Shown: one piece after another, positions 1 through 7,946 of the stretch
How the letters are laid out: each line of letters begins with the position of its first letter
Numbering within the stretch: the stretch's first letter is position 1
NCBI GenBank assembly: GCA_002353975.1
Contig: DEKQ01000038.1
Span: 18,260-55,103, forward strand
Source: Prevotellaceae bacterium UBA2718
GTDB taxonomy: Bacteria; Bacteroidota; Bacteroidia; Bacteroidales; Bacteroidaceae
Length of the DNA: 36,844 nucleotides
Reading direction: 5' to 3'
Notes under the pieces: generated by a model
Databases searched by the model: none
Seen by the model: only the letters and a program-made list of their open reading frames with translations
Told to the model about the DNA's origin: nothing
Translations under genes and position numbers: made by a program

Positions 1-3000
1 GAGAGCACTGCAAGAGGCCACATGGCTTGGTCAAGCGCCTCAAGAGTATATCATGTCGTATCAGAAAGCAACGTATGGGGTCCTTATACCTACGTCAGCG
101 ACATCGGTGCAGGCCATAATTCTGAGATATACAAGACTGGCGACACGTACGTAATCTACCACATTGAGCCATTGGGCTACTACAAGTCAAACTCTCTGGG
201 AGATACATGGGAGAGCGGAGAATACACTTTCGACCTGCGCGACCGTGCTCTCATAGCAGGCGAAAACCGTGAGACAAGCCTCTCAAACTGCTCATTCGCA
301 AAGCGTGAGGATGGCTCGTTTGTGATGATTGACCGTGGCGGCGGCATCTGGGTGAGCCGTGATGGTCTGACAGATCCTTGGCATCAGGTCTCCACCGGCT
401 CTGTTTATCTTAACAATACCGTCACCAACCGTGGTACACTTGAGGACCCTGTCATCTGGCGCGACCACCTGCAGTATCACATGATTGTGAATGACTGGAA
501 GGCTCGCTATGCCTACTATTACCGCTCCAAGGACGGCCTGCACTGGGTGATGGAGAGCGGAAAGGCATACACCGGACAAGATCCGTTTGCCAAACACAGC
601 GATGGAACCGTGGAAAAATGGCATAAATATGAGCGTCCGCGAGTGTATCAGGACGAGCTGGGACGTGCCATCCGCATGAATTTTGCAGTCATCGACTGCG
701 TAAAGCAGAGCGACCAGGGCAGCGACACACACTCTTCCAAGAACATCAATATGCCAGTGACACGCCAGCTGCTACTTGAGGTGCAGGGCAATACACCCAT
801 CACGTCTTCCACCACCAGCATACGAGTGCTCGTAAAGGCAGAGGAAGGTTTCAACCCACGTACAGACCTCAACCTCACATCGTTGAAGTTTGGCGCACAC
901 AACAAGGTGAATTTCGGTAACGGCCTCAGCTATAGCTCATCGGAGAACAGCGGCACGAGCGACCTCATCATCACCTTCACCGGTGTGGCAGGCCAGAGCG
1001 GCATCACAGAAGACGAGTGGGCGCCCAAGATGCTGGGACTAAAGAAAGATGGCAGCATAGCCTTTGGATATGCCAAGATGCCAGGCATTGACTATAAGCC
1101 CGCTATGCTCTCAGCAGTGACACCGACTTTTGCTGCTGACAATGCAGTACAGAGTGTCAGCATAACAAACTACGGGGAGCAGGCTGCCACAGCAACAACC
1201 GTACGTATCTATGCCCCTAACGGCACCACGCTACTGGCTCACGGTACCACCTCAGCACTCGCTGCATACGGCAGTGAGACCGTCAACCTGACCAAGGACG
1301 CTGCTGCCGGTGCCGGTTATAAGTCTATCATCGTACGTTTCTACGATGGTGAGACTATGCTGAACGAAGAGACAATAGCCCTGACCGCCATACTTGCAGC
1401 GCAGAATGGCCTGCAGGCCGTCATCGACGAAGCCAACGCCCTGCTGAGCGACCCGCGCATGACCAACGGCACCGCAGGCCTGCAGGATGCTGTCAATGCG
1501 GCAACGGCAGTGGCCAAAGGCTACAGCATTGCAGCAATAGAAGCCCAGAAGGTTGCACTCGGGGAGGCACTGAACACATTCAAATATGCCAATGCATCGC
1601 CCACCAACGGCCTGAGCATCACCATACCAAATGCTGAGTGCAACGACCTCTCTGCATGGGAGATGACACGACTTGATGCCAGCAATGCACCCGGATGGAA
1701 ACTGAACACGACAAACCGCTACGGCTTTGACGGTAATTTCATCGAGACATATAAGAGCAGTGGCCTGAAGGTGGAAAACAAAGCCTGTCAGACACTCACA
1801 GGCCTGCCCGCCGGACGTTACCGCTTGCGCGTAAAGGCACTTGCCACAAACAATGGCAACGCCGCTATAGGCGTAACGCTCTACGCCAAGGGCAGCACAC
1901 TGACCGGCTCGTCTGTTTCCAAGACCATCTCAACGGGCAATACCGCCTGCACGGAGTATATGCTTGAACTGACCCTGACGGATAAAGGCGATATGGAGTT
2001 CGGCATAGACATGGCCCAGACAAACAATGCCACATGGGTATGCTTTGACAGCTGGACGCTGAAGTATTTCGGCACTGCCGACGGCGACATAGTGGAGACA
2101 GAGCGCAATACGCCAATCCTCGGCATAAACCCACAGCAGACCTACCACATAAAGCACCTCAACACTAACCGCAAACGCTACCTGGCATCCGCACCCGATG
2201 CCAGCGGCCACCTGCTGACAACCAACGCAGACGCAGAGAAGGGAGAATATGCGCTGCTGCCGGTGCTGGGCAAGCAGGGATACTATTATATATATAATAA
2301 GGAGGGATACTATGTCACGCCTTCTACTGGCTACTGGACGCTGTCAAAGACTACCCCCGCCGAAGTACTGGTGACGCTGAACAATGCTAATCAGAGTGCC
2401 TTAGGCACGACAGACAATATCTATCTGCTGGGAGAGTCATCACAGCACGCCAACCCACAGGTGAAGGACAACGCGCAGGTGGTCTATGCCTACAGCGCCC
2501 ACGACACTGACAAGGGCAACAACTGGGTGCTGGAACCCGTGGCTGATGCCACTGCATCGGTATCGCTCAACGACGTGACGAGCAGCACGGACAACTTGAT
2601 TGCATCGGCCATTGCCGAAGAGGTCGGCATGACCTATAGCGTTCCCGCTGCGACAATGGGTTGTCAGACTTTCGCTGCCGACTATGCTCTCGATTTCACC
2701 GACACCACCGTAAAGGCCTATATCGCCAAAAGCGTGAAGGATGGCAAGGTGTTTCTTCAGCAGGTGACGAAGGTTCCCGCCGGCACAGGACTGATACTGC
2801 AAGGCACGGATGGGGAGGCAATACCCGTCTTGACGACAGACAATGCCGATGACGTGAGCGGAAACCTGCTCTTCGCAGGCAACGGCGACACAGTGAGCAA
2901 GGAGGACGGCTACGGCAAGTATGTTCTGGCAGCAGACGATGACAATGCGTCCGTGAGTTTTTACCTCATCGACAATACTTCTGCAACGGTAGCCAAGGGG

Positions 3001-3204
3001 AAAGCCTATCTCAAGATACCGCTCTCAGGCAGCAGCCAAGCAAAACGCATCACCCTCTCATTCGGAGATGACACAACAGGTATATGGCATGCTGACAGTC
3101 AGGCTTTCACGACAGACACGCTATACAACGTGGCAGGGCAGCGCACCGACAAGCCAACACAAGGACTATACATCAGTAACGGAAAGAAATTCTATATAAA
3201 GTAA
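1..3204 (+). CDS. Large secreted glycoside-hydrolase-like protein, 5' end outside window
   Basis: The reading frame is open to the left edge, so the ATG at 22 is probably internal and the signal peptide lies outside. Counting from that ATG, residues 1-260 look like a five-bladed beta-propeller glycosidase core, with phrases such as GHNSEIYKTGDTYVIYHI, GTLEDPVIW and KYERPRVYQDE that resemble GH43-type and related propeller enzymes. After it come a linker beta-domain, a CARDB-like domain (about 365-455), a short helical FIVAR-like stretch (about 460-530), a jelly-roll carbohydrate-binding-like domain (about 540-690) and a ricin/RICIN-like region (about 705-850). The C-terminus, LYNVAGQRTDKPTQGLYISN followed by GKKFYIK, is the Prevotella-style sorting tail (type IX-like). 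Family membership is judged by eye; the exact GH family and substrate are unknown. A role in glycan breakdown beside the PUL is inference. No gene follows closely except the 57-aa ORF. Confidence 0.7.
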   Translation, partial: ESTARGHMAWSSASRVYHVVSESNVWGPYTYVSDIGAGHNSEIYKTGDTYVIYHIEPLGYYKSNSLGDTWESGEYTFDLRDRALIAGENRETSLSNCSFAKREDGSFVMIDRGGGIWVSRDGLTDPWHQVSTGSVYLNNTVTNRGTLEDPVIWRDHLQYHMIVNDWKARYAYYYRSKDGLHWVMESGKAYTGQDPFAKHSDGTVEKWHKYERPRVYQDELGRAIRMNFAVIDCVKQSDQGSDTHSSKNINMPVTRQLLLEVQGNTPITSSTTSIRVLVKAEEGFNPRTDLNLTSLKFGAHNKVNFGNGLSYSSSENSGTSDLIITFTGVAGQSGITEDEWAPKMLGLKKDGSIAFGYAKMPGIDYKPAMLSAVTPTFAADNAVQSVSITNYGEQAATATTVRIYAPNGTTLLAHGTTSALAAYGSETVNLTKDAAAGAGYKSIIVRFYDGETMLNEETIALTAILAAQNGLQAVIDEANALLSDPRMTNGTAGLQDAVNAATAVAKGYSIAAIEAQKVALGEALNTFKYANASPTNGLSITIPNAECNDLSAWEMTRLDASNAPGWKLNTTNRYGFDGNFIETYKSSGLKVENKACQTLTGLPAGRYRLRVKALATNNGNAAIGVTLYAKGSTLTGSSVSKTISTGNTACTEYMLELTLTDKGDMEFGIDMAQTNNATWVCFDSWTLKYFGTADGDIVETERNTPILGINPQQTYHIKHLNTNRKRYLASAPDASGHLLTTNADAEKGEYALLPVLGKQGYYYIYNKEGYYVTPSTGYWTLSKTTPAEVLVTLNNANQSALGTTDNIYLLGESSQHANPQVKDNAQVVYAYSAHDTDKGNNWVLEPVADATASVSLNDVTSSTDNLIASAIAEEVGMTYSVPAATMGCQTFAADYALDFTDTTVKAYIAKSVKDGKVFLQQVTKVPAGTGLILQGTDGEAIPVLTTDNADDVSGNLLFAGNGDTVSKEDGYGKYVLAADDDNASVSFYLIDNTSATVAKGKAYLKIPLSGSSQAKRITLSFGDDTTGIWHADSQAFTTDTLYNVAGQRTDKPTQGLYISNGKKFYIK

Positions 3205-3239
3205 AGAAATAAAATACTACATAAACCAGAATACAATTC

Positions 3240-3413
3240 ATGGAGCATCGTAAAAACACATACATCTCGCCTGATGTCAAGATTGTCACTCTAAGCACGG
3301 TCCCCATGATGTCAGGCAGCAAATACATCAACACCGCCAACCAAGAATATGACGGACGCACCGTACTGGCACGCGAATGCCAGCTATATATGAGAGATGA
3401 GGAGGAAGAGTAG
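3240..3413 (+). CDS. Small 57-aa protein of unknown function
   Basis: An ATG at 3240 opens a 57-codon frame ending in TAG at 3411-3413, 35 nt after the preceding gene and on the same strand. The product starts MEHRKNTYISPDVKIVTLST, contains MMSGSKY in the middle and ends in an acidic DEEEE tail. Short proteins with a basic start, a Y-x-x-P-x-[VI] motif, a methionine/serine/glycine middle and an acidic end recur next to secreted-protein genes in Prevotella and Bacteroides; this likeness is from memory, not a search. There is no signal peptide or membrane segment. Its function is unknown and it is probably co-transcribed with the gene upstream. Confidence 0.5.
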   Translation: MEHRKNTYISPDVKIVTLSTVPMMSGSKYINTANQEYDGRTVLARECQLYMRDEEEE

Positions 3414-3530
3414 TATATTTTCACAAGGTCAAGTCCCTGACTGCGATAGAATACAAACTTCTGGTCACCAGAAAAATGGAACAATCGGCATCGTGCGGAA
3501 ACGCCGTTGTAACGTGCTGATTATCAGGGG

Positions 3531-3647
3531 GCGTTGTAATAGTAGGTCTTTTACGCAGTGAAAGACCTACTATTGCGTTGTAAAAGACCTACTATTACCG
3601 CCTAAAAGACCTACTATCAGAGCCTAAAAGACCTACTATTGCAACGC
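3531..3647. repeat. 22-nt-period repeat array, locus 1 (5 units)
   Basis: Five units of exactly 22 nt start at 3537, 3559, 3581, 3603 and 3625. Each is TAAAAGACCTACTATT (or a near match) plus six variable bases. The first unit is inverted relative to the other four. The array begins with GCGTTG and ends with CAACGC, so the outer units form a 23-bp terminal inverted repeat with one mismatch. Related arrays lie at 13766-13860 and 28847-28941. There is no coding potential in the units. Confidence 0.9.
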
Positions 3648-3744
3648 CCTGAATGTGAGCGCGTTGCGCGGTGTCCTATTTTTCGGTGTGAAAGGAACTT
3701 TTCACTTGTTATATTACAAAGCTGTTATTTTCACTGCTTTGCAT

Positions 3745-3808
3745 AGGAGGCGACGTGTCTCACGTCGCAACAATCTGCTGGATAGCGACGTGAGACACGT
3801 CGCCTCCT
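3745..3808. repeat. REP-like palindrome pair A
   Basis: A perfect 24-bp inverted repeat, 3745-3768 against 3785-3808, encloses a 16-nt loop. Each arm contains the palindrome GACGTGTCTCACGTC preceded (or followed, in the other arm) by AGGAGGC. The pair resembles a bacterial interspersed mosaic element built from REP sequences. Copies occur at 5354-5460 and 13948-14046, and one arm lies inside feoAB at 24056-24082. Confidence 0.9.
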
Positions 3809-3831
3809 ACTCTTTGCTTGCAAAAGTAAAC

Positions 3832-3866
3832 AAAAAAGCCGAAAGGACAAAACTTTCGGCTTTTTT
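3832..3866 (-). terminator. Intrinsic terminator of the minus-strand secreted-protein gene
   Basis: A 14-bp perfect stem (3832-3845 with 3853-3866) of the form AAAAAAGCCGAAAG / CTTTCGGCTTTTTT has a 7-nt loop. It lies 44 nt beyond the stop codon at 3910 on the minus strand and ends in a T-tract in that direction. It is symmetrical and could also stop plus-strand transcripts. Confidence 0.85.
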
Positions 3867-3909
3867 ATTTGAGTTTATGCAGAATTATGCTTCTGCGCTA
3901 AATGATGAC

Positions 3910-5121
3910 TTACTTCACCTGTGCGCCGGCAGCGTTGTACTGTGCGCCGTCCTTGACGATGATGATCTGACCGTCCTTAACGACCTTCTTCACTGCAGGA
4001 GCAGCCTCGTCAGCAGCCTTAACGCCCTTTACAGAGCTGCCGCCTGCGCGTGCTACGCGAACCTTGATGATGAAGACGTTGGTGCTGGCTACAGAGCGAG
4101 CAATTTTAACGCTTGTGCTGCCTGCAATGGCATCAGTTACATCATATACGTTGGTGTTTGGCTGCTGGCCAATGGCAGAGTGGATATTGTTCCATACTAC
4201 ACCGTCCCCCTCGTCAATAGAAGAACCGTTGCTGAAGAGCATGTAGAGTGTACCGTTGGCATCAGTATCCTTGTTACGATAACCTGTGATGGCAATCTTG
4301 TCGCCTGCCTTCAGTGCCTCGTTGAAAGTAATCTGAACATTGTCAGTGTCAATGTCAGCCTTCTTCTTGTTGATACGTATGGTCATGTAGTCACCGTTAG
4401 CATAGTTTACGCTCTCGCCGTCAGAAGCTACTGCAGTGCCGCCTACCTCTACAGCAGGGTCACCGCCTTGCCAGCTATATACGTCACCCCAGCCTGCAGG
4501 GATGTCACCACCGGTCTGTGGCTCGTCATCACCGCCACCCTGGGCTGTACCCTCTACGTAAGAGATGCCATAGAGACGGCCTGTGGTGCCGCGTGCCCAA
4601 AGGGTGTAGGTCTTGCCGGCTTCGAGAGATACGGTCTTGTAGGTATTGGCGTAAGCAGGATCGTCAGTTTCCTCAGCAACGAAAGCAGAACCTGCGATGG
4701 CAGCAGCGGGAGAGGCCTGATTAACGATCTTCACGTCCTTGCCGTCATTGTCAGTGAAGCCAGCATCGGTCACAGCCTGACGACGATAGTAGTATGTGAA
4801 ATCTACATTCTTCTTGGCAACGATAACCAGTGGAGTGCTTTCAGCCTTTTCCGTACCAGTGGGATTAGCTGCACTTGGTGCTGCGTCAACACGAATCTGC
4901 ATGTAGGTCTTGAAAGTCTTGCCTGCAAAAGTCACAGGAGTAGCGACATCCTCAACGAGGATAGTTGAACATGTTCCTGCGTAAACAGTGCTGACTGTCA
5001 TCAGGTCGTCATCGATGATGGCGGTACCGGCAGCTGGAGCTGTACCAGGGGCTGTCCAATCTGCCGCGTTTACTGCTACTGCTGCAAAGGCAGCAGCGAT
5101 AAGAGTAAAGATTTTCTTCAT
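3910..5121 (-). CDS. Secreted protein with C-terminal sorting tail, last gene of the PUL
   Basis: The 403-aa product starts with a Sec signal peptide (MKKIFTLIAAAFAAVAVNAA, cleavage after about residue 19). The body is two beta-rich segments: about 20-195, ending in GKTYTLWARGTTGRLYGISY, a pattern seen in Bacteroidetes secreted proteins with jelly-roll carbohydrate-binding-like folds, and about 215-365 after a Gly-rich linker (GGGDDEPQTGG). The tail VVKDGQIIIVKDGAQYNAAG plus AQVK is the short Prevotella C-terminal sorting motif, so the protein is probably exported and surface-attached. It has no recognised catalytic motif; a glycan-binding role is inference. It lies 493 nt downstream of the beta-helix gene with a terminator between, and has its own candidate promoter, so it is transcribed separately but could still be PUL-associated. 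A 437-aa plus-strand frame over this gene (3655-4968) is a shadow. Confidence 0.75.
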   Translation of the reverse strand: MKKIFTLIAAAFAAVAVNAADWTAPGTAPAAGTAIIDDDLMTVSTVYAGTCSTILVEDVATPVTFAGKTFKTYMQIRVDAAPSAANPTGTEKAESTPLVIVAKKNVDFTYYYRRQAVTDAGFTDNDGKDVKIVNQASPAAAIAGSAFVAEETDDPAYANTYKTVSLEAGKTYTLWARGTTGRLYGISYVEGTAQGGGDDEPQTGGDIPAGWGDVYSWQGGDPAVEVGGTAVASDGESVNYANGDYMTIRINKKKADIDTDNVQITFNEALKAGDKIAITGYRNKDTDANGTLYMLFSNGSSIDEGDGVVWNNIHSAIGQQPNTNVYDVTDAIAGSTSVKIARSVASTNVFIIKVRVARAGGSSVKGVKAADEAAPAVKKVVKDGQIIIVKDGAQYNAAGAQVK

Positions 5122-5211
5122 AGATTGTTGTTTTTAGAAGTTAATAAATAAGATGTGAATGTTCTCTGTTATGAATTTGCATACGGTGGTAAAAGGCATT
5201 TTGCACCGCTA

Positions 5212-5219
5212 CAAAGTTA
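5212..5219 (-). promoter_or_regulatory. Candidate Bacteroidetes -7 box for the secreted-protein gene
   Basis: On the minus strand this reads TAACTTTG, matching the TAnnTTTG consensus, about 90 nt before the start at 5121. No clear -33 TTTG is seen. An 8-bp inverted repeat (GGCATTTT at 5195-5202, AAAATGCC at 5254-5261) brackets it. Confidence 0.5.
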
Positions 5220-5353
5220 CGAACTTTTCTTCATTCCGCGAAGGGATTGGAGTAAAATGCCTATAATTTTAACTAAATTCAACTATTTAAGCATCAGGAA
5301 ATACGCCGTGATGGGCATAGAAGCAGGGGACTTTGCTTTACATGCACATCATC

Positions 5354-5460
5354 AGGAGGCGATGTGTCCCACGTCCCCGTGTTGATGCTCGCTGAAAGGC
5401 AACAGTGATGCCGATACTGTCGCAGATCATTGATTGCGACGTGAGGACACGCCGCCTCCT
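5354..5460. repeat. REP-like palindrome pair B, degenerate
   Basis: The left arm (5354-5376) begins AGGAGGCGATGTGTCCCACG and the right arm (5436-5460) ends CGCCTCCT. Both are mutated versions of the pair at 3745-3808, separated by about 60 nt. The mutations weaken the inner palindrome, consistent with an older copy. The rest of the gap 5122-5614 holds the promoter above, a 20-nt tandem repeat and a terminator; no gene was found. Confidence 0.75.
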
Positions 5461-5500
5461 AAGGTGCTCGCTGATTACGTCTCTCCCTCCTATAGGGGGG

Positions 5501-5540
5501 AGTTGGAGGGGGGCTGTGGGAGATGGAGGGGAGCTGTGGG
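5501..5540. repeat. G-rich 20-nt tandem duplication
   Basis: Two adjacent 20-nt units, the first starting AGTTGGAGGG and the second AGATGGAGGG, both end in GCTGTGGG. They differ at two positions. The unit resembles the G-rich intergenic repeats common in Bacteroidales. Confidence 0.7.
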
Positions 5541-5545
5541 CATAA

Positions 5546-5583
5546 AACAAGAAAGGGGGGCGGACCGCGCGGTCCGCTCCCCG
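5546..5583 (-). terminator. Strong intrinsic terminator of the PUL operon
   Basis: Read on the minus strand, a GC-rich hairpin (GGGGAGCGGACCGCG / CGGTCCGCCCCCC, 5556-5583) is followed by TTTCTTGTTTTAT. It lies 32 nt after the stop codon of the beta-helix gene and ends the susC-susD-beta-helix transcript. Confidence 0.8.
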
Positions 5584-5614
5584 AAGGTTCAGTTAATGTC
5601 AGGTTAGAGTGAGC

Positions 5615-7915
5615 TTACTTAGCAGATGCAGCAGGTGTGCGCCACTTGGATGCACCAATACCGCGCTTCACGATCTCGTTGTCGAAGTTCTTGAAGTAGA
5701 GGTTAGACGTGCCACCAATCAGCGTGTTGACTGCTGTTGACGGTGTTGTACCGTCGATAGAGCCAGTGCTGTGGTTGTACTCAGTCTCTGTGCCTACTAC
5801 AGGAACCGGTGGGTTAGGACTCTGCATCAGGTCCGTAGCCGAGATGTTGGCAACATGGATAATCAGCTCATCTGCACCAGCCGGGAACTCTACATCAGGG
5901 TTAGTGGTGAACGCACCGAAGGAGTTCTTGTTAGCGCTGAATGCGTTAGCAGTGAATACCTCGCCCGTAGCGTCGCTGATGTTGTCGTTAGTTGACCAGT
6001 TGTCGTAGATGTTGAACGTGGTTTTGTCCTCGCATACACCGTTGAGCGTACGTATGTCAGCACCCTGGAGGTTCATTGCGCGCTCATCACCGGCAGACTT
6101 GGTCTGGATGAAGAGGTTCTTGCGAACGGTGATAGTAGAGCCTGCAGGCAGCGAACGGAAGCTGAGCATTGGACGTCCGCTGTAGGTATTCCAGTTGACG
6201 AACGTATTGTTCTCAATCGTGATATTGAATACCAGGTTCGGATCAGCCCACTTACCAGTACCTGTTCCGTGAGTGAGGAAGTTACCGATTGGGGTCTCAT
6301 AGAACGTGTTGTTGCGCCATACCATGTTGTGGAAGCAGTTAGACTTCGGATTGTTCAGGTCACCAGTGAAGAAGCCGTAACCAGAACCGTTGCCGCTGTA
6401 GCCACCGCAGTTGAAGAACTCACAGTCCTCAACGAGGAAGTTCTCAATGTACTCACCATACTTACACTGCGTGCGACCGAAGCCACGAACGAAGCGCTGG
6501 AAGGTACAGCCGCGGATGATGAAGTTGTCAACATGGATACCCATACCGCCAGAGTACTGGTTGAAGAGGTAGTTACCCGTAGCACCGCCCTGGAAGCTGT
6601 TGTGTGCTCCCGGGAAGTCGAAGTCGATGTTCTCGAATACGATGTTCTCAATGTCAATAGAGATGTTAGCGTTCTCACCGCCCATAGGCTGACGTCCGAG
6701 CATGAAGAATGCCGGTGAGCCGGAAGATGATGGGAGGTTGCGCAGGTCATAGACCTTAGCGTTGCCCTTGCCGGCAGCTATGTCTTCAGGATTGGTCTTG
6801 AGGGTAAAGCCCTTGTAGAGGTCCATGTTGGCCGTAGTGAAATATACCTTACCGCCCTCGAGATAGAACTCCTGGTTCTCAGCCAGCGTGTTGTCGGCCA
6901 TGAATGAGCGCAGGATATTGTCGATACGTATTGCGGTGAAGCCGCTGCCAAGGAGGTTAGCATAGTCAGAGAACTTGTACACCACACCGTCGATGTTCAT
7001 AGTGTCAACGGCAACATAACCGTTAGCCTCGTTGATGAGGATCGGTGCACCCGGGTCACCCTTGGTACGTACTGACTGCGTGTTGTACACAGCGTCCACG
7101 AAGATAGGAATGTCCTTATCCACTACGTCAATGATATATACGGAGTTGGAGTCAAGACCTGCGATGTCAATGTAACCGCGTGCGAAGTCCTGATCAGTCA
7201 GGTTGTAGTGCTGGTACTCAGCAGGAACAGAAGCGCTTGGAGAGCTCTCAGAGGCAGCTACACGGAGGTAGTCACACTTCCACACCTTTGCGTCGGCACT
7301 ATCGACCTGCGTGAAGTGCTCATTCCACTCGTCGTAGTCAGCAGCGTCAGCATAAACCTTACGGTCAATATATACGCGGAAGCCTTCCTTGGTCCTGTTG
7401 GCCTTGTTGGTTATAATCTCAGGTGTAGAGTAGCGGCTCTCGGTCTGCAGACCGAGGTAGTCAGCCCAGTGCTGTCCGTCGCCGTATCCCCACCACAGTG
7501 AGTGGTGACCCTCACCGCGTGGAGAGAGGGCACGGATGGCGAAACGGTAGGACGTAGAATAGCTCATGTTAGTGAGCAGGAGAGTGTCTCTGTCGGCAGG
7601 CAGGATGGTGTCAATGAGGACATTCTCCGGATTTTCCCACGCTTCCTCACCCTTACTTACCTTCTGCTCGGTAGAGATTTTCAGCTCGTAAGCCTCAGCA
7701 TCCTTTATCATGCTCCATGAGAGGAAGATGCTATTGAGGTTACGCACCGCACAAAGATCGGGATCACTGGAGCCTGCCGACACGGTGTAACGTGTGCGGA
7801 ACTGGGGGCGCATCAGGCGATCCGCTGATGCTGTCACTTCGTTGTCCTTGTCAGTGCAGGAGAAGACAGCAAAGGTGGACAGCAACATTAATGAATATAG
7901 AAATATCTTTTTCAT
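5615..7915 (-). CDS. Surface lipoprotein with fibronectin-III and parallel beta-helix domains (DUF4957/DUF5123 type)
   Basis: The 766-aa product has a lipoprotein signal peptide with Cys20 (TFAVFSC) followed by TDKDNE, acidic residues that fit surface export in Bacteroidetes. Residues about 36-135 form a fibronectin-III-like domain (LNSIFLSWSMIKDAEAYELK), and a second beta domain runs to about 285. Residues about 290-640 contain many N-rich turns and strands (IENIVFENIDFDF, IRGCTFQRF, VEDCEFFNCGG, IENNTFVNWN) typical of a right-handed parallel beta-helix, the fold of pectate-lyase-like proteins. The C-terminus (SNLYFKNFDNEIVKRGIGAS) resembles DUF5123. It follows susD by 31 nt in the same operon, where such proteins bind or cleave the target glycan. 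Pectin or another uronic-acid polymer is a plausible substrate, but no catalytic residues can be assigned by eye. Confidence 0.8.
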   Translation of the reverse strand: MKKIFLYSLMLLSTFAVFSCTDKDNEVTASADRLMRPQFRTRYTVSAGSSDPDLCAVRNLNSIFLSWSMIKDAEAYELKISTEQKVSKGEEAWENPENVLIDTILPADRDTLLLTNMSYSTSYRFAIRALSPRGEGHHSLWWGYGDGQHWADYLGLQTESRYSTPEIITNKANRTKEGFRVYIDRKVYADAADYDEWNEHFTQVDSADAKVWKCDYLRVAASESSPSASVPAEYQHYNLTDQDFARGYIDIAGLDSNSVYIIDVVDKDIPIFVDAVYNTQSVRTKGDPGAPILINEANGYVAVDTMNIDGVVYKFSDYANLLGSGFTAIRIDNILRSFMADNTLAENQEFYLEGGKVYFTTANMDLYKGFTLKTNPEDIAAGKGNAKVYDLRNLPSSSGSPAFFMLGRQPMGGENANISIDIENIVFENIDFDFPGAHNSFQGGATGNYLFNQYSGGMGIHVDNFIIRGCTFQRFVRGFGRTQCKYGEYIENFLVEDCEFFNCGGYSGNGSGYGFFTGDLNNPKSNCFHNMVWRNNTFYETPIGNFLTHGTGTGKWADPNLVFNITIENNTFVNWNTYSGRPMLSFRSLPAGSTITVRKNLFIQTKSAGDERAMNLQGADIRTLNGVCEDKTTFNIYDNWSTNDNISDATGEVFTANAFSANKNSFGAFTTNPDVEFPAGADELIIHVANISATDLMQSPNPPVPVVGTETEYNHSTGSIDGTTPSTAVNTLIGGTSNLYFKNFDNEIVKRGIGASKWRTPAASAK

Positions 7916-7946
7916 ATATGTGTGTTTACTATTTATGTGTTATGAA

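Noticed and set aside
3531..3647. 22-nt arrays as a CRISPR
   Set aside because: The spacers are only six bases, units change orientation, and no cas genes are present.
3655..4968. 437-aa plus-strand open frame across the secreted-protein gene
   Set aside because: It is antisense to a minus-strand gene with a clear signal peptide, sorting tail and terminator. Its translation is low-complexity and Cys/Leu-rich without a recognisable domain.
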